In this document: positions 1-9,873 of the stretch, piece after piece
Layout: each line of letters starts with the position of its first letter
How positions within the stretch are numbered: the first letter of the stretch is position 1
DNA from: Pohlia nutans
Taxonomy: Eukaryota > Streptophyta > Bryopsida > Bryales > Mniaceae
Direction: 5' to 3'
NCBI GenBank assembly: GCA_022496805.1
Contig: CM040103.1
Coordinates: forward strand, 2,994,001-3,058,000
DNA length: 64,000 nucleotides
Notes under the pieces: model-generated
Database searches by the model: none
Told to the model about the DNA's origin: nothing
What the model saw: the letters and a program-made list of their open reading frames with translations, nothing else
Position numbers and translations under genes: made by a program

Positions 1-425
1 CTTCACCTGGGAAGATAGTAGCTGACCATCCGGATGCTTTATCTACCACTCGCCAATAAGTTGTTCCGGAGTTTTCTTCTCCTTTCCAACCAAAAGGGCA
101 GGCCAATTTTGCTCCAATGCATTCGGATAGAACTTCAACCTGACGTGGTCTATCCGACGGTGGTTGTTTAAACGCTGCTTCTGCATTAAACATCTACTCT
201 CTATCGGACAGAGCACGCAATAAAATTTCTTGTGATTAAAGAAAACCGGGGGGGGGGGGGGGGGGGGGGGGTGTGGCATTTCACGAGCATTCGTCCCCAT
301 TCCTCTACTGTCCATGTCTCCAAATAGTGATGCTTGTCTATAGTTATTCGCTCCTGAACAATCCCGCCCTGCAAGCGAATTCTTAGGGCCTTCAAATCCT
401 CGTCGCTGGAAATCTCTCGCACCAT
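1..425 (-). pseudogene. Broken minus-strand ORF, possible C2H2-like zinc finger protein
   Basis: Reading leftward from an ATG at 425, about 50 codons run into a G24 tract (C24 on the coding strand, 248-271). The sensible reading then resumes in another frame, with a C-x2-C ... L-x2-H-x4-H pattern (FYCVLC ... LNNHRRIDH) that resembles a zinc finger with a long loop. That frame meets a TAG at 43-45, but the codons beyond it to the window edge still look protein-like, so a nonsense change is possible. The homopolymer may be mis-sized in the assembly, so the frameshift could be false. I do not recognise the protein. It could be a decayed or transposon-derived gene rather than a functional one. 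Confidence 0.35.
248..271. repeat. G24 homopolymer
   Basis: Twenty-four consecutive G, flanked by CC on the left and TGTGG on the right. It would encode a proline run on the minus strand and separates the two halves of the minus-strand ORF. Such runs are prone to slippage and length error. Confidence 0.95.
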
Positions 426-585
426 TGTGCCCTCCCAGTTGGTACTCCCTGTACCGAGATATTCATGTAATTAGTATATGAACCCATCTACAAACAAGGC
501 AATAAACTACACGAGCCCGATAAGTAGGCGAGACCCTATCCCAAACCCCGAACTACCTAATCAGCAATGAAGAACATATATGAAA

Positions 586-949
586 TCATCACGCCATGCC
601 AGTGGATCCTGTGACGAGACATAAAGAAAGTCAACATCCCACATACATTTTCCACTGAGAATGCACACTGCAGTAAACTAATCAAGCCAGCCTGACCGAG
701 ACCCGCAAGACTGAGCATGTAGCACTGCAAACAAGGCAGGTGAGTCTCCCTAAACTGAGACTGACATTTACATGATCAGTATTCCAAATCAAATGTCAAT
801 CCATCACGCTAGGCCAGTGGACCTTTTCAGAAGACCTAAACAATGTTTTCGGGCTATTATACATTTGCCACTTAGAATGCACACTGCAGTAAACAAATGA
901 AGCGACCCTGATCGAGACCCACGAGACTGAGCATGTAGCACTGCAAACT
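586..949. repeat. Direct duplication, about 140-bp units at 586-733 and 800-949
   Basis: Both units start with ATCACGC-like sequence followed by GCCAGTGGA. They share AGAATGCACACTGCAGTAAAC and end GAGCATGTAGCACTGCAAAC. They lie about 214 bp apart and have diverged by substitutions and small indels. They sit upstream of the minus-strand ORF start; a regulatory role is possible but unsupported. Confidence 0.7.
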
Positions 950-1740
950 AAACAGACCTTAAATCCTTCAAAGACATCCACACATGAATTTGCTAATCAA
1001 TCACGGGAATGCAACGAAAACATCTCTATGTACCGGAAATGACCGAATCTCTAAAACCGTAAACCAAACCTGCTGCTTAAACCCTAAACAATCTAGTCCG
1101 GATACATGCAATGTGAAGCAATGAAATGATAATCCGTCAACCGTAAGCCAACTTAAGCGTTCAAAGCGCACCCCAGGTCATACAAACAGTTGCCTTTACA
1201 CACGATCATTTATGCATAGACGCTAAACAGTAATTGGTCTAAACTCTGATTGAATATACTCACAATTTATTCGTGAATGAGATGCGCTGCGCTGCAGTCG
1301 ATGAGGATCCCGACGTATGCCTAAACCGCGCTAAAACCCTGAACCCTAAACCAAGTGTTGTTGCAGGAATGGCGAGACGGAACTTTATCCTCCAAAATCT
1401 CCAGGGCGCAAAAACTAAACCGCAAACAACAATTCAAATCCAATTGCAACAAGAGCAAGGCGCCAACAACCAAAAACAAAATGAGGAACCAAAGAAACCT
1501 AAGGAAGAAGAAGATGGAGGCCACCATCATCATCAGCCGTCTCGCCATCATCATGCCATGATTGGAAATGAATTACAAGAATGATTAGCCATCCTAACCC
1601 TAGGCCGCCAAACGTACGAGACTGGGTGGGCCACCACTTGAAAGACATGATGAGAGACAGCTTGGGTATGATGGATGACATCTGACATCGGATGGATGAC
1701 ATCTGTCACTCGGATGAGACCCTCGCACATGCCATTGAAT
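950..1740. other. No gene recognised; telobox-like motifs
   Basis: AAACCCTAA-like motifs occur near 1077-1086 and 1343-1352; such telobox-type motifs are common in plant promoters. The 103-codon + strand reading at 1273-1584 is low complexity (Gln, Lys, Glu and His runs) and I do not support it as a gene. A short direct repeat built on GGATGACATCTG lies at about 1672-1705. Confidence 0.4.
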
Positions 1741-1792
1741 GCATGATAGCCATGGCATGGACTGCATACGTGGTAGGGGGCGCGAGACTGAC

Positions 1793-2061
1793 GACGTGGC
1801 ACGAGCTGTCTCAAGACTGATGACGTGGCAGGAGGATGAGGCGGGGGTAGCGAGCCAGCCGACGTGGCAAGACGGTCGAGACATCCGACGTGGCAGCGGG
1901 CCCACACGAGACTGGGGCAGGAAGCAAGAAAAAAAGCCGGAATCGGGCGGAAGAAAATCAGGCTCGGAAGGAAAAGAAGAGGCGGGCGGGCCGTGGGACC
2001 CCGTGGGACCGGTCTCGCGCGTCTCGCGCTGCCACGCCTATTCGCCGCCAGCGCATTTAAG
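1793..2061 (+). promoter_or_regulatory. GC-rich promoter-like stretch with four GACGTGGC boxes
   Basis: GACGTGGC occurs at 1793-1800, 1822-1829, 1861-1868 and 1887-1894, each followed by A. ACGTGGC is the core of ABRE/G-box elements bound by plant bZIP factors. The block is much more GC-rich than its surroundings and is followed by a weak TATA-like CATTTAAG at 2054-2061. No gene is evident immediately downstream, so it may be a promoter of an unannotated transcript or part of a decayed LTR. The orientation is my inference. Confidence 0.4.
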
Positions 2062-2366
2062 ACCACCGGGGGATATAGAGACGAGGGACTTGGAGCTTAG
2101 CGCCCACTATCCCAGCCTGCACTGCCCACTCTGCTGCTACTTCTCGAATTTTATGCAATAGCGTTCATCTGGTTTTTTTTTATACTGTCATTCGGGATAT
2201 TCTGTATTTGCAAGTGCTCCTACAAGCAATTTTTCATTATTTCTTGAATATTTGCATACAGATTACCAGCTCCTAGACCACTGTCGCGAAGATTTACTCT
2301 GTCGTCAGTACTGAAAAATGCAATAGGCCGGGATCTTGACCACATCACACTCTCTGCTACTATTAA

Positions 2367-2603
2367 CCCTTAAACGACATATGCTTTCTTGATACCACAC
2401 CCAAAATCTCGTTTAAATTCTATTTTAAGCATGATTCTGTTTTTAATTTACTTTGGCTCTATCCTAAACAAGTATAGATCTCTCTAAGGTGCTCGGTTTG
2501 GCATTTTAAAAATCACATTCAATGGTGCAATGGAGTTGAAGTTATGAACAAGATTCTCCCAAAATATAACCAAGCCCGTGGGGCTTGCATTGTCGTTTAA
2601 GGG
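2367..2603. mobile_element. piggyBac-like MITE (237 bp, TTAA target)
   Basis: The element is flanked by TTAA at 2363-2366 and 2604-2607. Its termini are CCCTTAAACGACA and the exact reverse complement TGTCGTTTAAGGG, a perfect 13-bp inverted repeat. A TTAA duplication with CCC...GGG ends is the hallmark of piggyBac-type transposition. There is no coding capacity. Confidence 0.85.
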
Positions 2604-2838
2604 TTAACGAACCAAGTGCGCTGAAGAACTTCAATATTGGTAAGCGTATTCACTAACTTGATTCTTAAGTGGGCTTCTCTGTGAAGGCCAGTTATGATCA
2701 ACCAATAAGTGGTTTTATCTAGTAAGCTTGTAAACTGAAAATCGTTGAAGGCGAGTCCAGAAGCCGCTAGCTTTGAAACATAAAACTATTAACATGCATG
2801 TCACCAAGCACACCCACGCCTAAGAGCATCTCCACCAT

Positions 2839-2876
2839 GCCGCGTCAAAGGGACACAACAAGCCCTTTGACGCGGC
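2839..2876. repeat. Perfect 14-bp hairpin next to a TAA-GAGCATCTCC terminus
   Basis: GCCGCGTCAAAGGG at 2839-2852 pairs exactly with CCCTTTGACGCGGC at 2863-2876 around a 10-nt loop. It follows TAAGAGCATCTCCACCATG at 2821, which resembles a Tourist/PIF-type MITE end. No matching right end was found. Confidence 0.6.
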
Positions 2877-3587
2877 CTTGCTAAAAATTATCCTCCACCC
2901 CTCTCCATAAATGCGCCCTTGAAGGAGCGAGCTCTTCAAATCTTTCATTGAACTCGCTATCCTCGAGGGTTGAGAGAGCAACTTGGTGAGCCCGCATTCT
3001 GGGATCTTGTTTCCCTCATCTACCTAGGATTCTCTGACTCCTATAATTCCGCAGATTATGAGCCTCAGTCACCAATGAACTCGCCCTCCGTAGTCATGCT
3101 CCGGTAAAGCCGCCCGCCTCGTAATCCTTCAAGCAAGGACGCCCTTTTTTTTTTAACTCGACCGTTTGTTTCTAGTGCCTTCTGATCAGGCGTGTGTTCG
3201 TTTCTTGTGCCTTTTGATCCGGTGTGGGTAGGGGACATGGCCGCAATAGCAAACAAAGTGCAAATTGGAGCCCTTCAAGCCCTGGATGGCGCGCGAGTTC
3301 TTTTGCGGCAAGATGGAGATGCTCTAACCAAAAACAGGAAGTCAAATTTTGGTAAACCGATACCCAACAATGGCCATTACTACCGCTCTATGATGTTTAT
3401 TTCAATCACAGTGGTTATTGATGGTCATTTTTGGCTGCAGCCATTCCGGCCTTTTCCCCTCCCATTTAGTTATCATGCTCATGACGTATCCTGGTTAAAA
3501 ATACCGGCTTTTGATAAGCCACAGGGTAGTAGCCGGGAAGTCTACCGATAAGGGATGGGGGCATTATTGGTTATGGGTATCTCTACC
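2877..3587. other. No gene recognised
   Basis: The only longer reading, 119 codons at 3192-3551 on the + strand, has no family features and no supporting context. I see nothing else in this stretch. Confidence 0.4.
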
Positions 3588-3590
3588 TTA

Positions 3591-3885
3591 GAGCATTCCC
3601 ACCCATGCACGCTAGGACGAACCCTCTCAAATTATTCATCTATATTTGAAGGGCCTTGTACTCACACTCCCCCACCCTTGCACGCCCTTCACGTATCAAA
3701 AGTGCGCATCAAATAGTCAATGGACCAATCACAAGTAGAATGGGAGGATTTAGTCAACTAAATAGTGTATTGAAGGCCCAAACACGCCAGAATCCAGAGT
3801 CAAGAGGCATTTTGAAAGGGCCCTTGAAACTTTTCATCTACTTCTCGAGGTCAGAGACTCTCTGAGGCCATGGGTGGCCATGCTC
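3591..3885. mobile_element. PIF/Harbinger-like (Tourist) MITE, copy 1
   Basis: It begins GAGCATTCCCACCCATG and ends CATGGGTGGCCATGCTC, an inverted repeat with two mismatches. It is flanked by TTA (3588-3590) and TAA (3886-3888), fitting the 3-bp TWA target duplication of PIF/Harbinger elements. It abuts a second copy. Confidence 0.75.
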
Positions 3886-3888
3886 TAA

Positions 3889-4206
3889 GAGCATTCCCAC
3901 CCATGCACACTAGGACGAACCCTCTCAAATTGTTCATCTATATTTGAAAGGCCCTTGCACTCACACTCCCCCACCCTTGCACGTCCGTCACGTATCAAAA
4001 GTGCGCATCAAATAGTCAATGGACCAATCACAAGTAGAATGGGAGGAATAATCATCGAATAGTCAACCCAATAGTGTTTAGAAGGCCCAATTTCTAACAC
4101 ACAAGAATCCAGAGTCAAGAGCTAAATTTATATTGAAAGGGCCCTTGAAACTTTTCATCTACTTCTCGAGGTCAGAGACTCTCTGAGGGCATGGGTGGCC
4201 ATGCTC
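3889..4206. mobile_element. PIF/Harbinger-like (Tourist) MITE, copy 2
   Basis: Same termini and largely the same interior as the preceding copy, with an extra insert of about 20 bp. It is flanked by TAA (3886-3888) and TTA (4207-4209), so the two elements share one 3-bp site head to tail. Confidence 0.75.
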
Positions 4207-4209
4207 TTA

Positions 4210-5284
4210 CCATTTACTGTATGTGGGAGGTAGCACCCTGTGCTGAATGTGCTAAATGTCGTAAAGTGGTTCTGAGATCACTGGTACCTGCATTAGGCCG
4301 CCTTCTGATCTGGGCTTGTTTGGCTTGCCAGTAGATACAATGCATCCGGTTTCCCGTTTCCAGTTTTCGGAATCCCTAGACAAGCAGGCCGTGACAAAAT
4401 GGCAGATCCATGCATCGTTCATTGCAAGCTCTCTGCTGTTCGCTACTCGTGAGTTGAGCCTCCTGAATTTGCTGCGGCAGTTGCAGGATTGCTCATCTCT
4501 AGAGGTGCGAGGCTCGTCTCTCTTTGAATGTTTGCATGCTCACTTTCATGAACATCACGTTTTGTAGGAATTCTTGCCGTCTTTTGCTGCTTGCTTTTGT
4601 TTAAATTGGTTGTTCTGAAGCTTGAAACGTCAGTGATTCGATCGTACAAGTTAGAGCATAAATCATAGTTTAACATATATAGTTCCTTTGCACATGGTTA
4701 GGTTTCAAATGTGAACTTCATTGCCAAAATCGTTCTGTCAGTATGTATATGTAGGAGCTTCTCCTGTTTGGAAGGCTATGAATTGACAAGTGATGGTTTT
4801 CTTTGTCTCTTTGTCTCTTTCGCTGGGGATTGTTTTTTGAAATTCCATCAGTAGTCACTTGTTTGTTAAGCAGTAGAGAAAGATCTGTAAGGATTATGTG
4901 GACCTTGGGTTAGATTTATCCCGAGGATCGGACCGAACGTGAAAGAGAGTCTTGAAAGTAGGTTGAGTATTTGATGCGGTACGTATGCTAAGCTTGTTTC
5001 TACAACAAAGTCTGCTGACGATCTAATTATGTAAAATTCTCTTAGTTTTGGAAAACTTAGCTTTCTTCGATCCAGTTGAAGTTCTTAGGGTTTGTACTCA
5101 TTTGTCTTGATAGAAAAAGATTCTGGAGGAATTCTGGCTTTATAAATTTTCTCCGGGAGTTACAGTGCCGGTGTGATCGATAATCTTGAGCGTTCTGGAA
5201 AGAGTGTAAATCATTCTCAGATTATTTTGGTGATACCATTTTACTGATCTTGTTTTTCTCCCTTGTGAACCAGGCAGAGCCAAC
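4210..5284 (+). promoter_or_regulatory. Upstream region and probable 5'UTR intron of the kinase gene
   Basis: A pyrimidine-rich tract ending TTGTGAACCAG lies about 10 bp before the kinase ATG at 5285 and looks like a splice acceptor, so the 5'UTR is probably spliced. The donor and promoter were not identified. Small readings at 4316-4567 and on the minus strand are not supported as genes. Confidence 0.35.
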
Positions 5285-6856
5285 ATGGAGCGGTTGCGCA
5301 CATATTTTAGGCGATTTTCCACAAAGGATGCACCCAAGGCAACCAAATTGCTGAATCTGTGCAAGGAGTTGATACAAAGATTGTCCGCGCAGCATTTGAG
5401 TTCAAAAAGCGCAGGAGATTACGTGATGAACAGGCACCAATGTAGTTATCTTGTTAGCAAGCTGACAAATGACACACAGGTAACGATAGAGAACATTCAA
5501 CGCTCCCCACTTCTAGACGAGAAAACAACGGCAGTGCTGCAGGAGCTTCACGGGGTGCTGCAGGAGTTCGAAACGATTCTGAACGCCAGCCGCGTCACCA
5601 CGGAACAGTGGCCAAGAGCAGCCATGGAGCAAGGCGAGATGAAGGAAACGTTTTCCCGGTTGCTGTACGACATTCAATGGCACACGTGTGTGCTGGTGAG
5701 CATTCTGGTGGATAACTCAGGCGAGTCCCGCGTCACCTTCGGCCGGGAGCTTTGCGACGGCCAGCTGAACGTGGGCGACGAATTCGCGCTCCTGGTCGCG
5801 ATGAAGGAAGACGAGGAGAGCCTCAAGGACCAGCTCCGGTCCGTGAGCCTCGAGGATCCCACCGCGGACTGGCTGGCAAATCAGTTGCTGAAGCTGAAAC
5901 TGGAGAATTACGAGAACTCCTCGATCCAGTTGCCTGAAAGTCCCTCAACAGACTCCACGGGCTTCACCATGGTTCCATCGGACTTGTTGTTCCTGAATCC
6001 CGAAGACCTTGATCTCGGCGGCAGCCTCATTGGAACAGGCGCATCTGCGCAGGTGCGCTAGTTCGATCTTCTCGGCGGAAAGTACGCAGTCAAGATTTTC
6101 AACACGTACAACTCAGATGCGTTTGATCAAGAGGTCGCTGCTTTACAGGGATTAGGACAACACCCTTACATCGTGCGTCTCCTGTGCTACTCCAAGGAAG
6201 ACACAGAGTGCTACCTCGTCATGGAACTGATGAACAAGGACCTGTCCACGCTGTTGTCCGAATTGCTGCGTCAAAGACGAAGGAAAAACGTGGTTCCGTT
6301 GCGCCCGTTTTCGCATGTACAAGCGGTGGGGTTGATGCTGCAAGTTGCGGAAGGCACGCGGTACATTCACAGCAAGGGTATGGCGCATCGGGATCTCAAG
6401 TCGGGGAACATCCTCGTCAACCTTGCCGATTCGAGAGTTTCTGCAGTGAAGATTGCGGACTTTGGGCTGAGCAAAACCAAAAACACCACTCGGACGTACT
6501 CGAATCAGACGCTGAACAGAGGGACCACCATGTGGATGGCGCCGGAGGTCATTCGAGGCGACGGGGATCCCGAGAAGGCCATCTTGAATCCCCGGAAAGC
6601 GGATGTCTACAGTTTTGCCGTCATTTGCTGTGAGATTCTGACTGGGGAAAATCCTTACTCGGGTCTCCCGAACGCCGGGTTCAGGGAGCACGTGAAGGCC
6701 GGTTCGTTGCGGCCGAAGCTTCCCGACGACTGTCCTCCCCGGTTGGCCTCCCTCATCCAGCGATGTTGGCATCCCGTTTCGCAGCAGCGGCCTCTGTTTC
6801 CTGAAATCTGCAAAGAGCTCAGATACATCAAAGGCCTCCTTCTGCGAGGTGTGTGA
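5285..6856 (+). pseudogene. Protein kinase with MLKL-like N-terminal helical region, interrupted by one TAG
   Basis: A single-exon reading of 524 codons. Residues 1-150 are helical (MERLRTYFRRF start) and resemble the N-terminal bundle of plant MLKL/TKL-type kinases. Residues 245-520 form a protein kinase domain: glycine loop GTGASAQV, AVK lysine (about 270), HRD (368-370), DFG (392-394) and APE (419-421), ending with GVY-less ...RGV and TGA. Every catalytic motif is present, but codon 259 is TAG (6059-6061), immediately after the glycine loop and in the same frame as the rest. No other lesion is visible, which suggests a very recent nonsense change, readthrough or a base error. The likely role is Ser/Thr phosphorylation or immune-type signalling, inferred from the family only. 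A fragment of a paralogue lies at 20573-21134. Confidence 0.8.
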
Positions 6857-6867
6857 GCTCCATTCTA

Positions 6868-7341
6868 CTCCCTCTGTCCGGAAATAAGTGTCTTAGTTCT
6901 TGGCCATTTTTATTTTATTTTTGCAATATTCGTTCTATGTTTTTTACGTCAACAGTGAGCCCTATCCACTTGGACCATGAGAGTGACAAAAACTACATAC
7001 CATTATTAAATATAGACCATTTTTTTTAGTACTGAGATGGCTTTTTTTTTGGCGCGTTGAGTTAACCCTTAAAGGTCCAGAGCCCTTTCTGACGAGTATT
7101 ATACACCAAAATTTCATTGTATTTGGCATGGTTCCACACCTCTTATTGTTTTAAGATCAAAAGTGAAGTTAAGATCAAAAGTGAAGTTAAAATTCATGTC
7201 GACATGATTTAATGAGCTATTACAGTCTCAAATTGGAACTTTCTATTTACAAATATACACCAACATATCTACTGTCCCCATCAGCCCTTCAAGAGTTAGA
7301 ACACGCCAAAAGATGGGTCAGTTATTTCTGGACAGAGGGAG
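6868..7341. mobile_element. Stowaway/mariner-like MITE containing a nested MITE
   Basis: Left end CTCCCTCTGTCCGGAAATAA; the right end is its inverted counterpart (TTATTTCTGGACAGAGGGAG, one mismatch). TA dinucleotides flank it at 6866-6867 and 7342-7343. The CTCCCTC(C/T)GTCC terminus is typical of plant Tc1/mariner-derived MITEs. It lies 12 bp after the kinase stop codon, within the presumed 3'UTR. Confidence 0.8.
7066..7292. mobile_element. piggyBac-like MITE nested in the Stowaway-like element
   Basis: TTAA at 7062-7065 is followed by CCCTTAAAGGTCCAG. The right end, CTTCAAGAGTTAG near 7287, is a decayed AAGGGTTAA. The sequences on either side (GGCGCGTTGAG and ACACGCC) belong to the host MITE arms. 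Confidence 0.6.
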
Positions 7342-7648
7342 TAACATTCTCTGCATCGTAACATTCTCAGTTCCTTCAGTTCCACTCTCCGAGAGCCCTT
7401 TGATTGGAAGGGTGTTGCAATAGCTTGTTTTCTGCAGAGAGTAAGTACTATGATTATGCAGTAGTAAATGTAAGTCTTTAGTCCGTATGTCTGACTACCG
7501 TATGTACTAAAATATAACCATGGGTTCAAATATGTTGTATACTCAAATACGTTGGTGCAGTGAAGTACAAAAGCAATCACCTGTTTCTACGTAAAAATAT
7601 ATGCGAATATCTATGGTCGCAGTGGAATTGTAGGTCGTTTTGGTTTAA

Positions 7649-7878
7649 CCCCTAGAGGACCAAGCATTCATGGTTTTAAAATGTCAAAGTCAATTGATCA
7701 TATTGTGAAAAAGATAATTTAGATGTGATCAAATTTTATAACACCAGAATCAGTGAAGAACATTACATATGTCAGTCGTAAAATAAATAAATTCAAACAG
7801 AGAGAACTCCACATAAGACCTACTCGAATGTGCTTAAAAAAGCATGAGGCCCAATTTGGGCTTCTTGGTCTTTAGGGG
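7649..7878. mobile_element. piggyBac-like MITE, family E (230 bp)
   Basis: Flanked by TTAA at 7645-7648 and 7879-7882. Ends are CCCCTAGAGGACCAAG and CTTGGTCTTTAGGGG. The interior matches, in the opposite orientation, the elements at about 22788-23005, 26002-26176 and 26431-26650, including the AAGCCCAAATTGGGCCTCATG segment. Confidence 0.85.
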
Positions 7879-8264
7879 TTAAGTAATGGAAAAGCCTTTT
7901 GATTGAAATGGTGATAGCCTGTTTTTTACAGGGAGTGCAATGTGCATGATGTACAGTGGAGAATTGTTGTGAAAGGTGAACTCTTACAACTGCTACAGAA
8001 TTTTATGATACAATGTATGCCACTTAATAATAAGAATAAGTTTGATAAAGCAAAAAGTGGCAACAAGTCAGTGTTATTAGCATTGTAAATCTCACTTTGA
8101 TTGTTGGACATGTGCTCCATAGGTGATCAGAAATTGTTGCAGCGAGAAGAGCTTCAGCCGTTCAGATCCATGGGAAGAGCACAGGTATGCCACGTGTCAA
8201 TGTGGAGTAGGAGCTTGTCGGTTTTGTATGACCAAACAAGTCGTCCCATTTTGATAACAATTAC

Positions 8265-8665
8265 TGTGAAGTGAATTCGCGGCTATACGGTGTGGAGTGC
8301 GTTACCGTGGGCCAGTTGTTCTACTCTTCACCGTTTGATAGTGATGGATCTTGATTCCCGCCCAGTATTGATTGTCCTTGTACCACTTCGTTCAAGGAAT
8401 GCTTGTTGCTATTGTGTGTAGTGTGTGTACGTTGTGTGTGACGCTCTGTAGCCTTGCAGAGGTTTGATTGTCCTTGACGAAGGACTGCTGTAAGGATCAG
8501 TTGATCTTGTTTTATGCTTTTAATACGAAGTGTTATTCAGGCTGGGTAAACTTTGTGCAATTAGCATTGCTAGTAAAACTAAGTGTGAGCAAACTTGGTT
8601 GACGTTTGGAAGTACTTGATATCACTCTTATATGTCGTTTGGAAGTAATTGATTTTAGCTTAATA
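8265..8665 (+). repeat. 5' LTR of the copia element
   Basis: Starts TGTGAAGTGAATTCGCGG and ends AGCTTAATA. The following GGTTATGGGCCC is the presumed primer binding region, only loosely like the initiator-Met tRNA site common in copia elements. Confidence 0.93.
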
Positions 8666-8772
8666 GGTTATGGGCCCTAAGCATCTTTGCTGCGCATATC
8701 AGTGGTATCTTGTTCTTTCTTGTAGTACTGTTGTCGTTCTAGCACTGTTGTTGTTCTAGCTTCCTTTTTACC

Positions 8773-9873
8773 ATGTCAGAGTTGAATGGTAATACTGTGG
8801 CCATTAAGCGCTTTAATGGCACCAATTATCACATGTGGAGCTTCCACATGAGAGCTCTCTTTCTTGGTAAGAGTCTCATGCGTATTGTTGATGGTTCAGA
8901 ATTGCGCCCCAGTGATCCTGTCGATGAAGCCGCCTGGCTCTCTAAAGACGGTCAGGCTATATCGCTTCTTTGCTCTGCGTTAGACGAGTCCATTTTAGAT
9001 CTTGTTTGTGGTAGTGCTACTTCCAACCAGATTTGGGAGAAGCTTCGTACAGTCCACGATCAGCGGGCACACGACAATATTCACAACTTGCAGGTTAAGT
9101 TTTATCAGCTTAAGTTTGAGAATAGTGATTCTATTGCGTCTTTCATCAGCAAAGTTGAGCTGATACAGAGTCAGTTAAGTTGCCTTGGTGATACGAGTAT
9201 TACCGAGAGTAATGTCATCGCTAAAGTCCTCGGCAATCTCCCCAATGTCTTCAGTCATTTTCACTCCGCTTGGGATAGCACTGTCAATGCTGATAAGACT
9301 CTCAACAATCTGTTGATTCGCTTAGTCCGTGAAGAATTGCGCATCAAAGACGTCCAAGAACGTGATCAGCAGACTTCACCAACAGCAGCTTACCTCGCCA
9401 CCACCAAAAGCAAGAGTGCCGCTGGTACTGATCGATCCTCTTTGACTTACGAACAGCGTCAGCAGCGCAAGAAAGCCATCGAAGAGAAGAAGCGTACTAC
9501 TGAGTGTTGGAAGTGCGGCAAGAAGGGTCACTGGGCACGCGAGTGTTCTGAAGGGAAGAAAGCTAAAGAGTCAGCATCTGCCGCTCCCACTGCATCGATA
9601 GTAGATACAACTCATCGTGCATATATGGTTTCTCTTTCCACCATGAACATTTGTGGTGACTCTTGGATTGCCGATAGCGCTTGCACAGATCACATGACTG
9701 ATAAGCGTTATTGGTTCTCTAGCTACATCGATATTTCTGCTGACAACCGCCAAGTGGAAGGTATCGGCGGTATCAACATGCTTGTTTACGGCATTGGTGA
9801 CATTCGTGTTCGGGTCTTCAATGGCACGCAGTGGGATTTTGCCGTTCTACAGAATGTCATGCACGTTCCATGA
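8773..9873 (+). pseudogene. Copia gag and protease region, ends at in-frame TGA
   Basis: About 366 codons from ATG 8773. The N-terminal half is the copia gag (UBN2-type) helical domain. A CCHC zinc knuckle (CWKCGKKGHWAREC) lies near residue 245. The protease motif WIADSACTDHMT follows, with DSA in place of the usual DSG. A TGA at 9871-9873 cuts the frame between protease and integrase; it could come from CGA by deamination. The next frame-1 sequence continues the polyprotein. Confidence 0.9.

Noticed and set aside
1273..1584. 103-codon + strand ORF
   Set aside because: Low complexity (Gln, Lys, Glu, His runs), no family features; the antisense frame is equally open.
1551..2161. Overlapping Arg/Pro-rich ORFs on both strands
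   Set aside because: GC-rich sequence has few stops; several frames are open at once and none looks like a protein family.
1648..2350. Solo LTR covering the GACGTGGC island
   Set aside because: No convincing TG...CA ends or target duplication could be set; kept only as an alternative for the promoter-like block.
3192..3551. 119-codon + strand ORF
   Set aside because: No recognisable domain or context; probably chance.
6152..6772. 206-codon minus-strand ORF inside the kinase gene
   Set aside because: Antisense shadow of the GC-rich kinase exon.
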